Assembly (NCBI RefSeq): GCF_004795255.1
Contig: NZ_SSBQ01000002.1
Location: 3,305,501-3,369,500, forward strand
Length of the DNA: 64,000 nt
Direction: 5' to 3'
Source: Streptomyces sp. RKND-216
GTDB lineage: Bacteria; Actinomycetota; Actinomycetes; Streptomycetales; Streptomycetaceae
Position numbers and translations under genes: made by a program. Positions 36,001 through 43,944 of the stretch are shown here, one piece after another; position 1 is the first letter of the stretch, and every line of letters starts with the position of its first letter. Below the pieces are notes generated by a model. The model saw only the letters and a program-made list of their open reading frames with translations, searched no databases and was not told the DNA's origin.

Positions 36001-37038
36001 GTGGGGATCGAGAGCGAGCAGCTCGTCTTCGACTATCTGAGCCGGGTCGGCGACCTCGCGCACGGAACGTCGATGACCGCGGCCGACCGGGCACGGCTGG
36101 TCGGCGGGCTGCGTACCGAGATCGAACGGATGCGTGCCGCATCCGGCGGCGGTGACGGCAAGGCCGCCGTACGCAAGGTGCTGGACCGGCTCGGGAAGCC
36201 GGAGGAGGTCGTCTCCGAGGCGCTCGGCGGCGAGACCGTCTCACTGCGGAAGACCGGCCCTGCGGACGACGCGGACCCGGACCGGCCGCGCGGCCGCAGG
36301 CTGCCCCTCCTTCCGCAGATGAGGAAGGAGGACACCGGGTCCGGGCCGCCGCCCTCGCGTGGTGCGTCGCCGCCGCACATGGCCGGCATGGACGAGCTCG
36401 GCCCTCAGGAGACCGACCCCGACTGGTGGCGGAGCGGCCCTGCGACGGGCGGCGCCGCCCGTTCGGGGCTGCCCGGGGCCCGCGATCCGCGGTTCGACAT
36501 CCCGGACGCGTTCAGCGGCGGCATCGAGCTGCCCGAGGTGTTCCAGCGCCCGCCCGAGGACGGGAAGGACGGTGCCCCGGCCGCGCCGCCGCAGGCGCCC
36601 GCCGCCGCCGTGGTCGCCGACGCCGCTCCGGCAGGGGGAGCGCCGCTGCTGGGTGCCCTGCTCGCGGGGCGCCGGAAGCGGGCGGCGGGCCCGGCCGCGG
36701 GCGGAGTCGTCGAACTCCTCGCCGCCGGGCTGCTGGTTGCCGGCGCGCTGCTGGGTTCTCTGGTGCCGCTCGGGCTGGGCTGGCTGGCCGCGTACTGGTC
36801 CCCGCGGCTGACCCGGAGCGAGGCCAAGGGCGCCGCGCTCGGTGTGCCGGGCGTCACCGCCGTGGGCGGTCTGGTGTGGCTGTGGGGGCGGCAGGACGGC
36901 CGCTGGGGGCCGCCGCTGCCGTCCGGCGGGGACGCGATGCAGCAGGCGATGGAGGAGTCGTGGCCGGTGGCGCTGCGCGTTGCGGCGGTGGCGTCCGCGC
37001 TGTTCCTGCTGTGGCGGGCGCGCAGGCGCCCGGCCTGA
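36001..37038 (+). CDS. Hypothetical membrane protein with an N-terminal HAAS-like helical domain
   Basis: A 345-residue protein. The first ~85 residues (FDYLSRVGDLAHGTSMTAAD, VRKVLDRLGKPEEVVSEAL) match the helical HAAS/DUF1700-type fold found on signalling and membrane proteins. A ~130-residue Pro/Gly-rich linker follows, then about three membrane segments (VVELLAAGLLVAGALLGSLV, GVPGVTAVGGLVWLWG, ALRVAAVASALFLLW). The function is unknown. GTG 36001 follows GAGGCAGCG. The HAD gene starts 44 bases later on the same strand. Confidence 0.78.
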   Translation: MGIESEQLVFDYLSRVGDLAHGTSMTAADRARLVGGLRTEIERMRAASGGGDGKAAVRKVLDRLGKPEEVVSEALGGETVSLRKTGPADDADPDRPRGRRLPLLPQMRKEDTGSGPPPSRGASPPHMAGMDELGPQETDPDWWRSGPATGGAARSGLPGARDPRFDIPDAFSGGIELPEVFQRPPEDGKDGAPAAPPQAPAAAVVADAAPAGGAPLLGALLAGRRKRAAGPAAGGVVELLAAGLLVAGALLGSLVPLGLGWLAAYWSPRLTRSEAKGAALGVPGVTAVGGLVWLWGRQDGRWGPPLPSGGDAMQQAMEESWPVALRVAAVASALFLLWRARRRPA

Positions 37039-37082
37039 GGGCGCCGGTCCGGCGGGTTCGGGCCCCCGGCAGAATGGCGGGC

Positions 37083-37718
37083 ATGCCCTCCCACCCGCTG
37101 ACGGTCGGATTCGACCTGGACATGACCCTGATCGACTCGCGGCCGGGCATCAGGGCCGCCTACGAGGCGTTGTCGGCCGAGACGGGCGTGCACATCGACG
37201 CCGAGCTGGCGGTGTCGCGCCTGGGGCCGCCGCTGGAACAGGAGCTGGCCCACTGGTTCCCGGCCGAGCGGATCGCCGAGACCGGCGAGCGCTACCGCGA
37301 GCTGTACCCGGCGTACGCGATCACCCCGGCCCTGGCCCTGCCCGGCGCCCGCGAGGCGCTGGACGCAGTGCGGGACGCGGGCGGCCGCACGGTTGTCGTC
37401 ACGGCGAAGCACGAGCCGAACGCGAAGCTGCACCTGGAACATCTGGGGCTGGAGCCGGACGCGGTGGTCGGGTGGCTGTGGGCCGAGGCGAAGGCCGAGG
37501 CGCTGCGCGCCTACGGGGCGCAGGTGTACGTCGGCGACCACACGGGGGACGTGCGGGGCGCACGGGCGGCGGGAGCACTGGCCGTGACGGTGCCGACGGG
37601 GCCGTGCGGGGCGCACGCGCTGCGCGAGGCCGGCGCCGACGTCGTGCTGGACGGTGGGCTCCCCGACTTTCCCGGCTGGCTCGCGCGGTACGTGGCCGGG
37701 GGCCACCGGGCGACCTGA
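37083..37718 (+). CDS. HAD-superfamily hydrolase (phosphoglycolate phosphatase-like)
   Basis: A 211-residue HAD phosphatase of subclass I with a small helical cap. Motif I is GFDLDMTLIDSRPG (nucleophile Asp near residue 11), motif II is VVVTAKH, the motif III Lys follows, and motif IV is VGDHTGDVRGARAAGA. Relatives dephosphorylate phosphoglycolate, nucleotides or sugar phosphates; no specific substrate is assigned. CAGAAT ends seven bases before ATG 37083 (leaderless arrangement); an in-frame ATG at 37074 lies within this space and is less likely. Confidence 0.88.
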   Translation: MPSHPLTVGFDLDMTLIDSRPGIRAAYEALSAETGVHIDAELAVSRLGPPLEQELAHWFPAERIAETGERYRELYPAYAITPALALPGAREALDAVRDAGGRTVVVTAKHEPNAKLHLEHLGLEPDAVVGWLWAEAKAEALRAYGAQVYVGDHTGDVRGARAAGALAVTVPTGPCGAHALREAGADVVLDGGLPDFPGWLARYVAGGHRAT

Positions 37719-37743
37719 GCTCCGGGCTGTGCCCGACGCCTGC

Positions 37744-38007
37744 TCAGCCCCGGGTGGAGGGCGGGCCCCCGGCCCTGGAGGCGCGGGCGGCGCGGCGCTG
37801 GGCGGCGGCGGAGCGGAGGACGCCCGCCCCGGCCAGGGCGAAGCCGACGCCCATGAGCATGCAGATGAAATACGCCGCGGCCGGGAACGGATCGGTGCCG
37901 AGGAACAGCGGCGCGACCGTCACCAGGGTGGCGACGGCGCCGACGAGGAAGACGACGCCACCGGTCCGTACCAGCGCGTCTCCGGCTCGGGGAGTTTCAG
38001 TGTTCAC
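37744..38007 (-). CDS. Small integral membrane protein, unknown function
   Basis: An 87-residue protein with two membrane segments (ALVRTGGVVFLVGAVATLVT and AYFICMLMGVGFALAGAGV) and a basic C-terminal tail. I recognise no named family; similar small membrane proteins are common in streptomycetes. The start is GTG at 38007. It is convergent with the HAD gene (25-base gap) and divergent from the cold-shock gene. Confidence 0.7.
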   Translation of the reverse strand: MNTETPRAGDALVRTGGVVFLVGAVATLVTVAPLFLGTDPFPAAAYFICMLMGVGFALAGAGVLRSAAAQRRAARASRAGGPPSTRG

Positions 38008-38067
38008 CCGCTCAGGGTAGATCCGTGGACAGGCGACCGAGGAGGCGAGAAGGCGCCCGGGGTCGTC

Positions 38068-38095
38068 TTGCCACCCCGCCGCGGAGCACTAGCCT
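38068..38095 (+). promoter_or_regulatory. Candidate promoter of the second cold-shock gene
   Basis: TTGCCA (38068) and TAGCCT (38090) are separated by 16 bases and fit the housekeeping sigma consensus reasonably well. Transcription would begin near 38101, just ahead of two leader hairpins. Confidence 0.55.
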
Positions 38096-38101
38096 GGGGG
38101 A

Positions 38102-38186
38102 AGGCGGGCTGGAGGGCCCGCCTCGACTGCTTCAGCGATCACGATCAGCAGACCATCGCGCAGCCGGACGACCCGTCCGGCTGCGC
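38102..38186 (+). promoter_or_regulatory. Structured 5' leader of the second cold-shock gene
   Basis: Two hairpins: AGGCGGGC/GCCCGCCT (38102-38123, 8-bp stem), and a perfect 13-bp stem with arms GCGCAGCCGGACG and CGTCCGGCTGCGC around ACC (38158-38186). The second ends 27 bases before the GTG start. Such structure in a csp leader may serve temperature-dependent control, or the second hairpin may attenuate transcription. Confidence 0.6.
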
Positions 38187-38213
38187 GAACGAGTGACGAG
38201 GGACGAGACGGAC

Positions 38214-38597
38214 GTGCCTACCGGCAAGGTCAAATGGTTCAACGGTGACAAGGGCTTCGGCTTCCTCTCCCGCGACGACGGCGGTGACGTCTTCGTCCAC
38301 TCGTCCGTGCTGCCGGACGGGGTGGAGGTGTTGCGGCCCGGTCAGCGCGTCGAGTTCGGCGTCGTCGCCGGGCAGCGCGGCGACCAGGCGCTGTCTGTGT
38401 CCCTGCTCGACCCGACGCCGTCCGTCGCGGCGGCTCAGCGCCGGAAGCCGGACGAGCTGGCGGGCATCGTGCAGGACCTCACCACGCTGCTGGACGGCGT
38501 CTCGCAGTCGCTGGAGCGCGGCCGGTACCCCGACAAGGCTCACGGCCGGAAGATCGCCGGCATGCTGCGGCACGTCGCCGACCAGCTGGACGTCTGA
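38214..38597 (+). CDS. Cold-shock-domain protein with a C-terminal extension
   Basis: A 127-residue protein. Residues 1-65 are a cold-shock domain (GKVKWFNGDKGFGFLSRDD with RNP1, then VFVHSSVL with RNP2). The remaining ~60 residues form a helical extension (DELAGIVQDLTTLLDGVSQS, KIAGMLRHVADQLDV) not found in CspA-type proteins. This longer actinobacterial type is known but the role of the tail is not; it may mediate dimerisation or partner binding. The GTG at 38214 gives the canonical start. The leader contains two hairpins, and the stop codon lies inside a large palindrome. Confidence 0.93.
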   Translation: MPTGKVKWFNGDKGFGFLSRDDGGDVFVHSSVLPDGVEVLRPGQRVEFGVVAGQRGDQALSVSLLDPTPSVAAAQRRKPDELAGIVQDLTTLLDGVSQSLERGRYPDKAHGRKIAGMLRHVADQLDV

Positions 38598-38647
38598 CCG
38601 CCGTGCGCCCGGTCCCCGCGCGCGGGGACCGGGCGCACGGCGGTCAG
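38594..38647. terminator. 54-bp perfect palindrome, bidirectional terminator
   Basis: Two 27-base arms (38594-38620 and 38621-38647, CTGACCGCCGTGCG at the outer end) pair perfectly with no spacer. The stop codons of the two convergent genes, TGA at 38595-38597 and its mirror at 38644-38646, are symmetric parts of the arms. Confidence 0.93.
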
Positions 38648-39486
38648 GGGAAGCGCAGCGCGTCCGCCGGGATGGGCGGGACCAGTCCTTCGGCCGCCGC
38701 GCGGGTGAGCAGCCCGCGCACGGCGGCGTAGCCGGACTCGCCCAGGTCCGCGGTGTACTCGTTGACGTACAGGCCGATGTGCTGGTCGGCGACCGCCGGA
38801 TCCATCTCCTGCGCGTGCTCGCGCACGTACGGCCGGGAGGCTTCCGGGTCGTCCCACGCCAGCCGTACGGAGGTCCGCGCCGCCTCCGCGAGGGCGCGCA
38901 GCCGTTCCGGGCCCAGCGAGCGGCGGGCGATGATCGCGCCCAGCGGGATGGGCAGCCCGGTGGTGTGCTCCCAGTGCTCGCCCAGGTCGGCGACGCAGTG
39001 CAGGCCGTAGGAGCCGTACGTGAAGCGGGCCTCGTGGATCACCAGGCCGGCGTCGACGCGGCCGTCGCGCACGGCGGGCATGATCTCGTGGAACGGCAGC
39101 ACCACGATCTCGCCGACGCCGCCCGGCACGGCGTCGGCGGCCCACAGCCGGAACAGCAGGTAGGCGGTGGACCGTTCGCTCGGCACCGCGACCGTGGCGC
39201 CGGTGAGCGAGGAGCCGCCGGCTCCGGCCGTGCGGGAGAGGACCAGCGGCCCGCAGCCCCTTCCCAGCGCCCCGCCGCACGGCAGCAGGGCGTACTCCTC
39301 CAGCACCCACGGCAGCACGGCGTAGGAGACCTTGAGCACGTCGCCCTCGCCGCGCACGGCCAGGGCGTTGGTGACGTCGATGTCGGCGAACGTCACGTCG
39401 AGTTCGGGGGCGCCGGGGACGCGGCCGTGCGCCCAGGCGTCGAAGACGAACGTGTCGTTGGGGCACGGCGAATACGTGATCCGCAC
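38644..39486 (-). CDS. mqnD: MqnD as a separate product from an internal start
   Basis: The GTG at 39486 is preceded by GGCGGAGG with a 5-base spacer, an excellent ribosome-binding site inside the mqnB reading frame. Translation from here gives a 280-residue 1,4-dihydroxy-6-naphthoate synthase of normal family length. It has the periplasmic-binding-protein-like fold: SPCPNDTF at the start, FADIDVTNALA, VAVPSERSTAYLLFRLW and the active-site stretch FHEIMPAVRDGRVDAGLVIH. Whether cells make the fusion, the separate protein or both cannot be told from sequence. Confidence 0.6.
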   Translation of the reverse strand: MRITYSPCPNDTFVFDAWAHGRVPGAPELDVTFADIDVTNALAVRGEGDVLKVSYAVLPWVLEEYALLPCGGALGRGCGPLVLSRTAGAGGSSLTGATVAVPSERSTAYLLFRLWAADAVPGGVGEIVVLPFHEIMPAVRDGRVDAGLVIHEARFTYGSYGLHCVADLGEHWEHTTGLPIPLGAIIARRSLGPERLRALAEAARTSVRLAWDDPEASRPYVREHAQEMDPAVADQHIGLYVNEYTADLGESGYAAVRGLLTRAAAEGLVPPIPADALRFP

Positions 39487-40332
39487 CGGCGCCTCCGCCT
39501 TGTGCGTCTCCGGACCTTCCGGCCAGGGGCCGAGGACGGGTGCCGCCGCCCGGAAGGCGGTGGTCAGTGCACGCAGCGCCTCCGGGATGCGCCAGGCGTC
39601 GCGGTCCCGGGGGCCGACCGGGTTGGAGACGGTGCGCACCTCCAGCACCGGCAGGTCGTGTGCGGCGGCGGCCTCGGCGACGCCGAAGCCCTCCATGGCC
39701 TCCACCACGGCACCGGGGTGCCGGGCGGCCAGTTCGCCGGCGCGTGCGGCGGTGCCGGTGACCGTCGAGGCGGTGAGCACCGGCCCGGTGACGGCGCCCG
39801 CGGCGTCGGCGAGGGCGCGTACGAGCGCGGGCGGCGGCGTGTGCACGACGCGGCCGAACCCGAGGTCGGTGACGGAGGTGAAGCCGTCTGCGGTCTCGGC
39901 GCCGAGGTCGGCGGCGACGATCTCGGTGGCCACCACGGTGCCGCCCACCGCCACTTGCCCGGCGAAGCCGCCGCCGATCCCGGCGGACACCACCAGGTCG
40001 TACGGTTCGCCGGCGAGGGCCGCGGCGGTGAGCGCGCTCGCCGCACCGGCGGCGGCCGCCGCGGGGCCCACTCCCGCGGCCAGCACGTCCACGGCCAGGC
40101 CGCGTCCGCCGGGGGCGGCGGCCGGGCGCACGCGGTGCAGGGCGTACCCGCCGGGCAGGGTGCTCACGTCGTGCCGGGTGCCGGTCTCGTGGGGCGTTGC
40201 GGTCTCGTCGGGGGTGTCGAATCCGGCCGTCACGGCGTCGCGCTCCGCCGCGACGGCGGTGGCGACCAGGACGCGCAGCGGTCCGGCGGCGGCAGGGGAA
40301 AGGGGAGCGGACACCTCGGCGGCCACCGTCAC
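38644..40332 (-). CDS. mqnB-mqnD: Futalosine hydrolase MqnB read through into 1,4-dihydroxy-6-naphthoate synthase MqnD
   Basis: One uninterrupted 562-codon frame holds two enzymes of the futalosine menaquinone route. Residues 1 to ~281 are MqnB, a nucleosidase-fold protein that releases hypoxanthine from futalosine (VLVATAVAAERDAV, VVSAGIGGGFAG, VEAMEGFGVAEAA). The rest is MqnD, which converts cyclic dehypoxanthinylfutalosine to 1,4-dihydroxy-6-naphthoate (TYSPCPNDTFVFDAWAHG). No stop separates them, although they are normally separate genes in streptomycetes. An internal GTG at 39486 has GGAGG five bases upstream, so MqnD may also be made alone. The start GTG 40332 overlaps the DUF2771 stop (GTGA). 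Confidence 0.85.
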   Translation of the reverse strand: MTVAAEVSAPLSPAAAGPLRVLVATAVAAERDAVTAGFDTPDETATPHETGTRHDVSTLPGGYALHRVRPAAAPGGRGLAVDVLAAGVGPAAAAAGAASALTAAALAGEPYDLVVSAGIGGGFAGQVAVGGTVVATEIVAADLGAETADGFTSVTDLGFGRVVHTPPPALVRALADAAGAVTGPVLTASTVTGTAARAGELAARHPGAVVEAMEGFGVAEAAAAHDLPVLEVRTVSNPVGPRDRDAWRIPEALRALTTAFRAAAPVLGPWPEGPETHKAEAPVRITYSPCPNDTFVFDAWAHGRVPGAPELDVTFADIDVTNALAVRGEGDVLKVSYAVLPWVLEEYALLPCGGALGRGCGPLVLSRTAGAGGSSLTGATVAVPSERSTAYLLFRLWAADAVPGGVGEIVVLPFHEIMPAVRDGRVDAGLVIHEARFTYGSYGLHCVADLGEHWEHTTGLPIPLGAIIARRSLGPERLRALAEAARTSVRLAWDDPEASRPYVREHAQEMDPAVADQHIGLYVNEYTADLGESGYAAVRGLLTRAAAEGLVPPIPADALRFP

Positions 40333-40820
40333 TTCTCGCGTGTGACCTTGATGTTCCAGACGCCCTCGAGCTCGTCTTCGCCGAGGGTGGCGACGCTGAG
40401 CGTCACCTCGTCGGGTGCCGAGCCCTGGCCGGGCTGCGGCTGGAACCACTGCTCGGCGTCGAAGGTCTGGTACGTGCTCGTCAGCTCCTCGGCCGACATG
40501 GGCCGCTGGTTGGCGAAGACCACCCAGCCCGCGTCCGCCATCTCCGGCTCGACGCCGACGTGCACCCGGTCGCCCTGGCGAACGCCGATGGTCGCGTCCG
40601 GCTTCTGCTTCAGGCAGGCGAAGCCCTCGTCGCGCGACAGTGCCTTGCCGTCCTCGGCGTAGCAGGCGGCCTCGGTCGTCACGGTCTCGCTGCCGACCGT
40701 GACCGTCATCAGCGGCGTCGGCTTCTCGCAGGCCGTTGTGACGAGGAGGCCGAGGGTGGCGGCGCCCAGGGCGGCGGCCGTGCGCAGGCCGCGCCGCGAG
40801 ACGGAGAAGGCATAGCTCAT
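40329..40820 (-). CDS. DUF2771 lipoprotein-like protein
   Basis: A 163-residue protein with a twin-Arg-containing hydrophobic N-terminus (VSRRGLRTAAALGAATLGLL) and a lipobox-like TTAC at about residue 31. The extracytoplasmic domain has one further Cys pair (AACYAEDGK, GFACLKQKP). It fits the actinobacterial DUF2771 family, of unknown function. TAGATT lies seven bases before ATG 40820, suggesting a leaderless mRNA; a TTG at 40829 is the alternative start. Its stop overlaps the mqnB start, so it leads the menaquinone genes in one operon. Confidence 0.82.
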   Translation of the reverse strand: MSYAFSVSRRGLRTAAALGAATLGLLVTTACEKPTPLMTVTVGSETVTTEAACYAEDGKALSRDEGFACLKQKPDATIGVRQGDRVHVGVEPEMADAGWVVFANQRPMSAEELTSTYQTFDAEQWFQPQPGQGSAPDEVTLSVATLGEDELEGVWNIKVTREK

Positions 40821-40847
40821 GCGGGGCAATCTACCCGGCGGTCGCTT

Positions 40848-42305
40848 TCAGGCCACGCGGGGGTGCGGGGACCCGCGCCGGGCCGAGGAGAGCAGGCCGC
40901 GCCCGGCGGTGAGCGTGCCCACGGCGATCAGCGCGGCGCCGACGGCCATGCCGAGGATGCCGTTCAGCGGCAGCGAGATGCCGATCGCGCCGCCCACCAC
41001 CCAGGACATCTGCATCAGCGTCTCGGACCGTGCGAACGCGGAGGTGCGCACCTGTTCCGGCACGTCGCGCTGGATCAGCGCGTCCAGCGACAACTTGCCC
41101 AGCGCCTGCACGATGCCGGCGGTCGCGGCCACCACCGCCACCATCACCGTGCTGTACAGGGCCGCGGCCACGACCGTGGCGCCGAGCGCGCACAGCAGCA
41201 CCGTGGTGATGATCATCTCGGGGGCGCGTTCCTTGAGCCAGGCGCCGATGGCCGTGCCCAGCGCGTTGCCTCCGCCCGCCGCCACGGCGACCAGGCCCAG
41301 CGACACCGACGCGCTCATCCCCGACAGCGGCTCCTCGCGCAGCAGGAAGGCCAGGAAGAAGATCAGGAAGCCGGACAGTGCCCGTACGCACGAGTTCGCC
41401 ACCAGCCCGCTGCGCACCGACACGCCGACCGTGCGCAGCCCCGGCCGACGCCGGTGCACGCTCTCACCCGCGAGGAACGCCTTCCGCTCGCCCTTCGCCG
41501 AGTCGACCTTCGGTGCGAGCGAGAACGACAGGAAGGTGCCCAGCACGAACAGCGCCATCGCCCCGTACAGCGGATACGACGGACCGAGCTGATGCAGGCC
41601 GGCACCGATCGGCGCCGCCGCCCCGGTCGCCAGCAGACCGGCCAGCGTCACCCGGGAGTTGGCCTTGACCAGGGGGTAGCGCGGCGGCAGCAGCCGTGGC
41701 ACTACGGCCGAACGCACCACGTTGTACGCCTTGGACGACACCAGCACACCCAGCGCCGCGGGGTACAGCTCCAGGCCGCCGCCGGCCACCGCTCCCGCCA
41801 TGGTGATCGCCAGCAGCGCGCGCGCCAGCATCGCGCCCGCCATCGCGAACCGGCGGCCGTGCGGGATGCGGTCCAGCAGGGGACCGATGACCGGCGCCAG
41901 CAGTGCGAACGGCGCCATCGTCACCAGCAGGTAGAGCGCCACCCGGCCGCGCGCCTCGCCCGTCGGCACGGAGAAGAAGATCGTCGATGCCAGCGCGATG
42001 GTGATGAGCATGTCGCCCGCGGAGTTCACCGCGTGCAGCTCGATCAGCTTGCCCAGCCCCGACTCGCCCGCCCCCTGCGCGTGCGTGGCACGCCGGATAC
42101 GGCGGGCCAGCGCCGCCGGTGGACGCCCGGCCGCGCGTGCCATCCGGGCGGCGCGCCCGGGCCGGGCCTTCTCCGGCCGCTCGGCGTTCTCGCCCAGCAA
42201 TCGTCCGGTGCCCGCCCGGTCCGGACCGGTCCCCTCGCTCTCGGTACGCGACGGAATCGGGCGGACCGCGGGCGGTGTCTCCTGATACGCCTCGTCGGCA
42301 GCCAC
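40848..42305 (-). CDS. MFS transporter
   Basis: A 485-residue protein. A hydrophilic, basic N-terminus of ~70 residues (GENAERPEKARPGRAARMAR) precedes twelve hydrophobic segments. Features include SAGDMLITIALASTIFFSVP in helix 1, GPLLDRIPHGRRFAMAG (motif A), and KAYNVVRSAVVPRLLPP, which is typical of MFS-1/MFS-3 exporters. The substrate is not predictable. The start GTG 42305 has only a weak ribosome-binding site and could lie downstream. The neighbour downstream is the DUF2771-mqnB-mqnD operon. Confidence 0.83.
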   Translation of the reverse strand: MAADEAYQETPPAVRPIPSRTESEGTGPDRAGTGRLLGENAERPEKARPGRAARMARAAGRPPAALARRIRRATHAQGAGESGLGKLIELHAVNSAGDMLITIALASTIFFSVPTGEARGRVALYLLVTMAPFALLAPVIGPLLDRIPHGRRFAMAGAMLARALLAITMAGAVAGGGLELYPAALGVLVSSKAYNVVRSAVVPRLLPPRYPLVKANSRVTLAGLLATGAAAPIGAGLHQLGPSYPLYGAMALFVLGTFLSFSLAPKVDSAKGERKAFLAGESVHRRRPGLRTVGVSVRSGLVANSCVRALSGFLIFFLAFLLREEPLSGMSASVSLGLVAVAAGGGNALGTAIGAWLKERAPEMIITTVLLCALGATVVAAALYSTVMVAVVAATAGIVQALGKLSLDALIQRDVPEQVRTSAFARSETLMQMSWVVGGAIGISLPLNGILGMAVGAALIAVGTLTAGRGLLSSARRGSPHPRVA

Positions 42306-42627
42306 GACGTTCAGTGTGCCCCAGATGTCGGCGGCTACCGCGTTGCGGCGGATTGGGCGTGCCCCGGGCGCGACGCGGGCGGATCGGGCCGGGTCCGCGC
42401 CGGCGACGGCCGGGGGCGCCCGGGGGCCGCGCGGAGTCGCGGCGGGCGTGTTGGGGTAGCGTGGATGAAACGGTGCGCCCCGCACGGCCTCGAGTGTGGG
42501 CGCGGACGTCGCAGCGGCCACAGGCTCCGCTCCGTCCGCTTCCCCCGCCCCGCCCGGCCGCACGGCCAGCGCCCGCCAACGACTACGACGGCGCTTCGGC
42601 GTGGGAGACGATTCTTGTGAGTGCAGC
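42306..42627. other. Intergenic region between the MFS and DUF3027 genes
   Basis: No gene supported. A -10-like TAGCGT at 42457-42462 could start the DUF3027 transcript with a leader of about 155 bases. The rest is GC-rich sequence without a clear repeat. Confidence 0.4.
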
Positions 42628-43740
42628 ATGAGCGCCGGCACGCGACGCCGCCGTACGACGCGTACGCCCGACCGGCTCTGCGCCGAGGCCGTCGCCCTGG
42701 CGCGCGGGGCCGTCGAGGAGGTGGCCCCGGCCGACGAGATCGGGGAGTGGCTCGAGGCCGTCGCGGACGACGACCGGGTGGTGACGCACCTCTTCGAGTG
42801 CCGCAAACCCGGCTACCGGGGCTGGCGCTGGGCCTCGACCGTCGCCCGCGCGTCCCGCGCCCGCGTCGTGACCCTCGACGAGACGGTCCTGCTGCCCGGG
42901 CCCGACTCGGTGCTCGCCCCCACGTGGCTGCCCTGGAACGAACGGCTCCGTCCCGGTGACCTCGGCCCCGGCGACCTGCTGCCCACCGAGAGCGAGGACC
43001 TGCGGCTGGAGCCCGGCTTCACCGGCGAGGACGCACCGCCGCCCAATTCGCCCGTCGCGGAGGAGATGTCCGGCCGCGACGAGGAAGGGAACGCGGAGGA
43101 GCCCGGGGCCGGGGGCGCCGCGGCGGTCGCGGTTCCCGCGCAGCCGCTGCCCACCCGGGCGGGCATCAACGCCGTCGCGCAGGAACTGGGCATGGCACGC
43201 GCCCGCGTCCTCTCCCGCTACGGCCTGCACACCGCGGCCGACCGCTGGGAGGAGTCGCACGGCCCCCGCACCGCCATGGCGCAGGCGGCGCCCGCGAGTT
43301 GCCTTTCCTGCGGCTTCCTGGTGCCCCTGGCGGGCTCGCTGCGGCAGGCGTTCGGCGTCTGCGCCAACGAGTACAGCCCCGCCGACGGCCAGGTGGTGTC
43401 CCTGTCCTACGGCTGCGGCGGCCACTCCGAGGCCGCGGTCATGCCGAAGCCGCCCCAGCCGCCGCCCCCGGTAGTCGACGAGACCCGCGCCGACGCCTTC
43501 GACCTGCACGACCGGGCCGCCGGGCCCGCGGGCGACGCCACCGAGACCGAACCGGGCGAGACCGGTCGCGCCGACCGCAGCGGTGGGAACGGCGACGGCG
43601 GCACGGCGGACGCGAGCGGGACGTCCGGTCGTAACGGCACGGCAGACGGCACGGCGGACGGCGCGAGCGGCAAGCAGGCGGGGAAGAGCGGCAAAAGCTC
43701 CCGGAACGGCCGCGGCCGCCGTCGCGCCGCCGCCCGCTGA
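42628..43740 (+). CDS. DUF3027 domain protein
   Basis: A 370-residue actinobacterial DUF3027 protein. The conserved N-terminal part runs LCAEAVALARGAVEE, VVTHLFECRKPGYRGWRWAS and TWLPWNERLRPGDLGPGDLLP. The middle has ARARVLSRYGLHTAADRWEE and a Cys set (SCLSCGFLVP, FGVCANEYSP, YGCGGHSEA) that may bind zinc. The tail of ~75 residues is Gly/Ser/basic low-complexity. The function is unknown. ATG 42628 gives the usual family start. It is divergent from the MFS gene. Confidence 0.88.
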   Translation: MSAGTRRRRTTRTPDRLCAEAVALARGAVEEVAPADEIGEWLEAVADDDRVVTHLFECRKPGYRGWRWASTVARASRARVVTLDETVLLPGPDSVLAPTWLPWNERLRPGDLGPGDLLPTESEDLRLEPGFTGEDAPPPNSPVAEEMSGRDEEGNAEEPGAGGAAAVAVPAQPLPTRAGINAVAQELGMARARVLSRYGLHTAADRWEESHGPRTAMAQAAPASCLSCGFLVPLAGSLRQAFGVCANEYSPADGQVVSLSYGCGGHSEAAVMPKPPQPPPPVVDETRADAFDLHDRAAGPAGDATETEPGETGRADRSGGNGDGGTADASGTSGRNGTADGTADGASGKQAGKSGKSSRNGRGRRRAAAR

Positions 43741-43944
43741 GGCCGCCGAAAGTGGTACGGCGGACAGGGCGGGCGTAGGGGCGTGCGGATGTCCGCCGGC
43801 GCCGGGCGGACGGTTCGCTGCGCTGTTCGAGCCGGGTACCCGCGTGGATGAATCCGTCGCGACACCGGTGGCGGCCGGGTCCGTCGTGGGCGGCTCCGGA
43901 AGACGATCGTCGTCCCGTCGACACCTACGGCACTGGAGCGCCCC

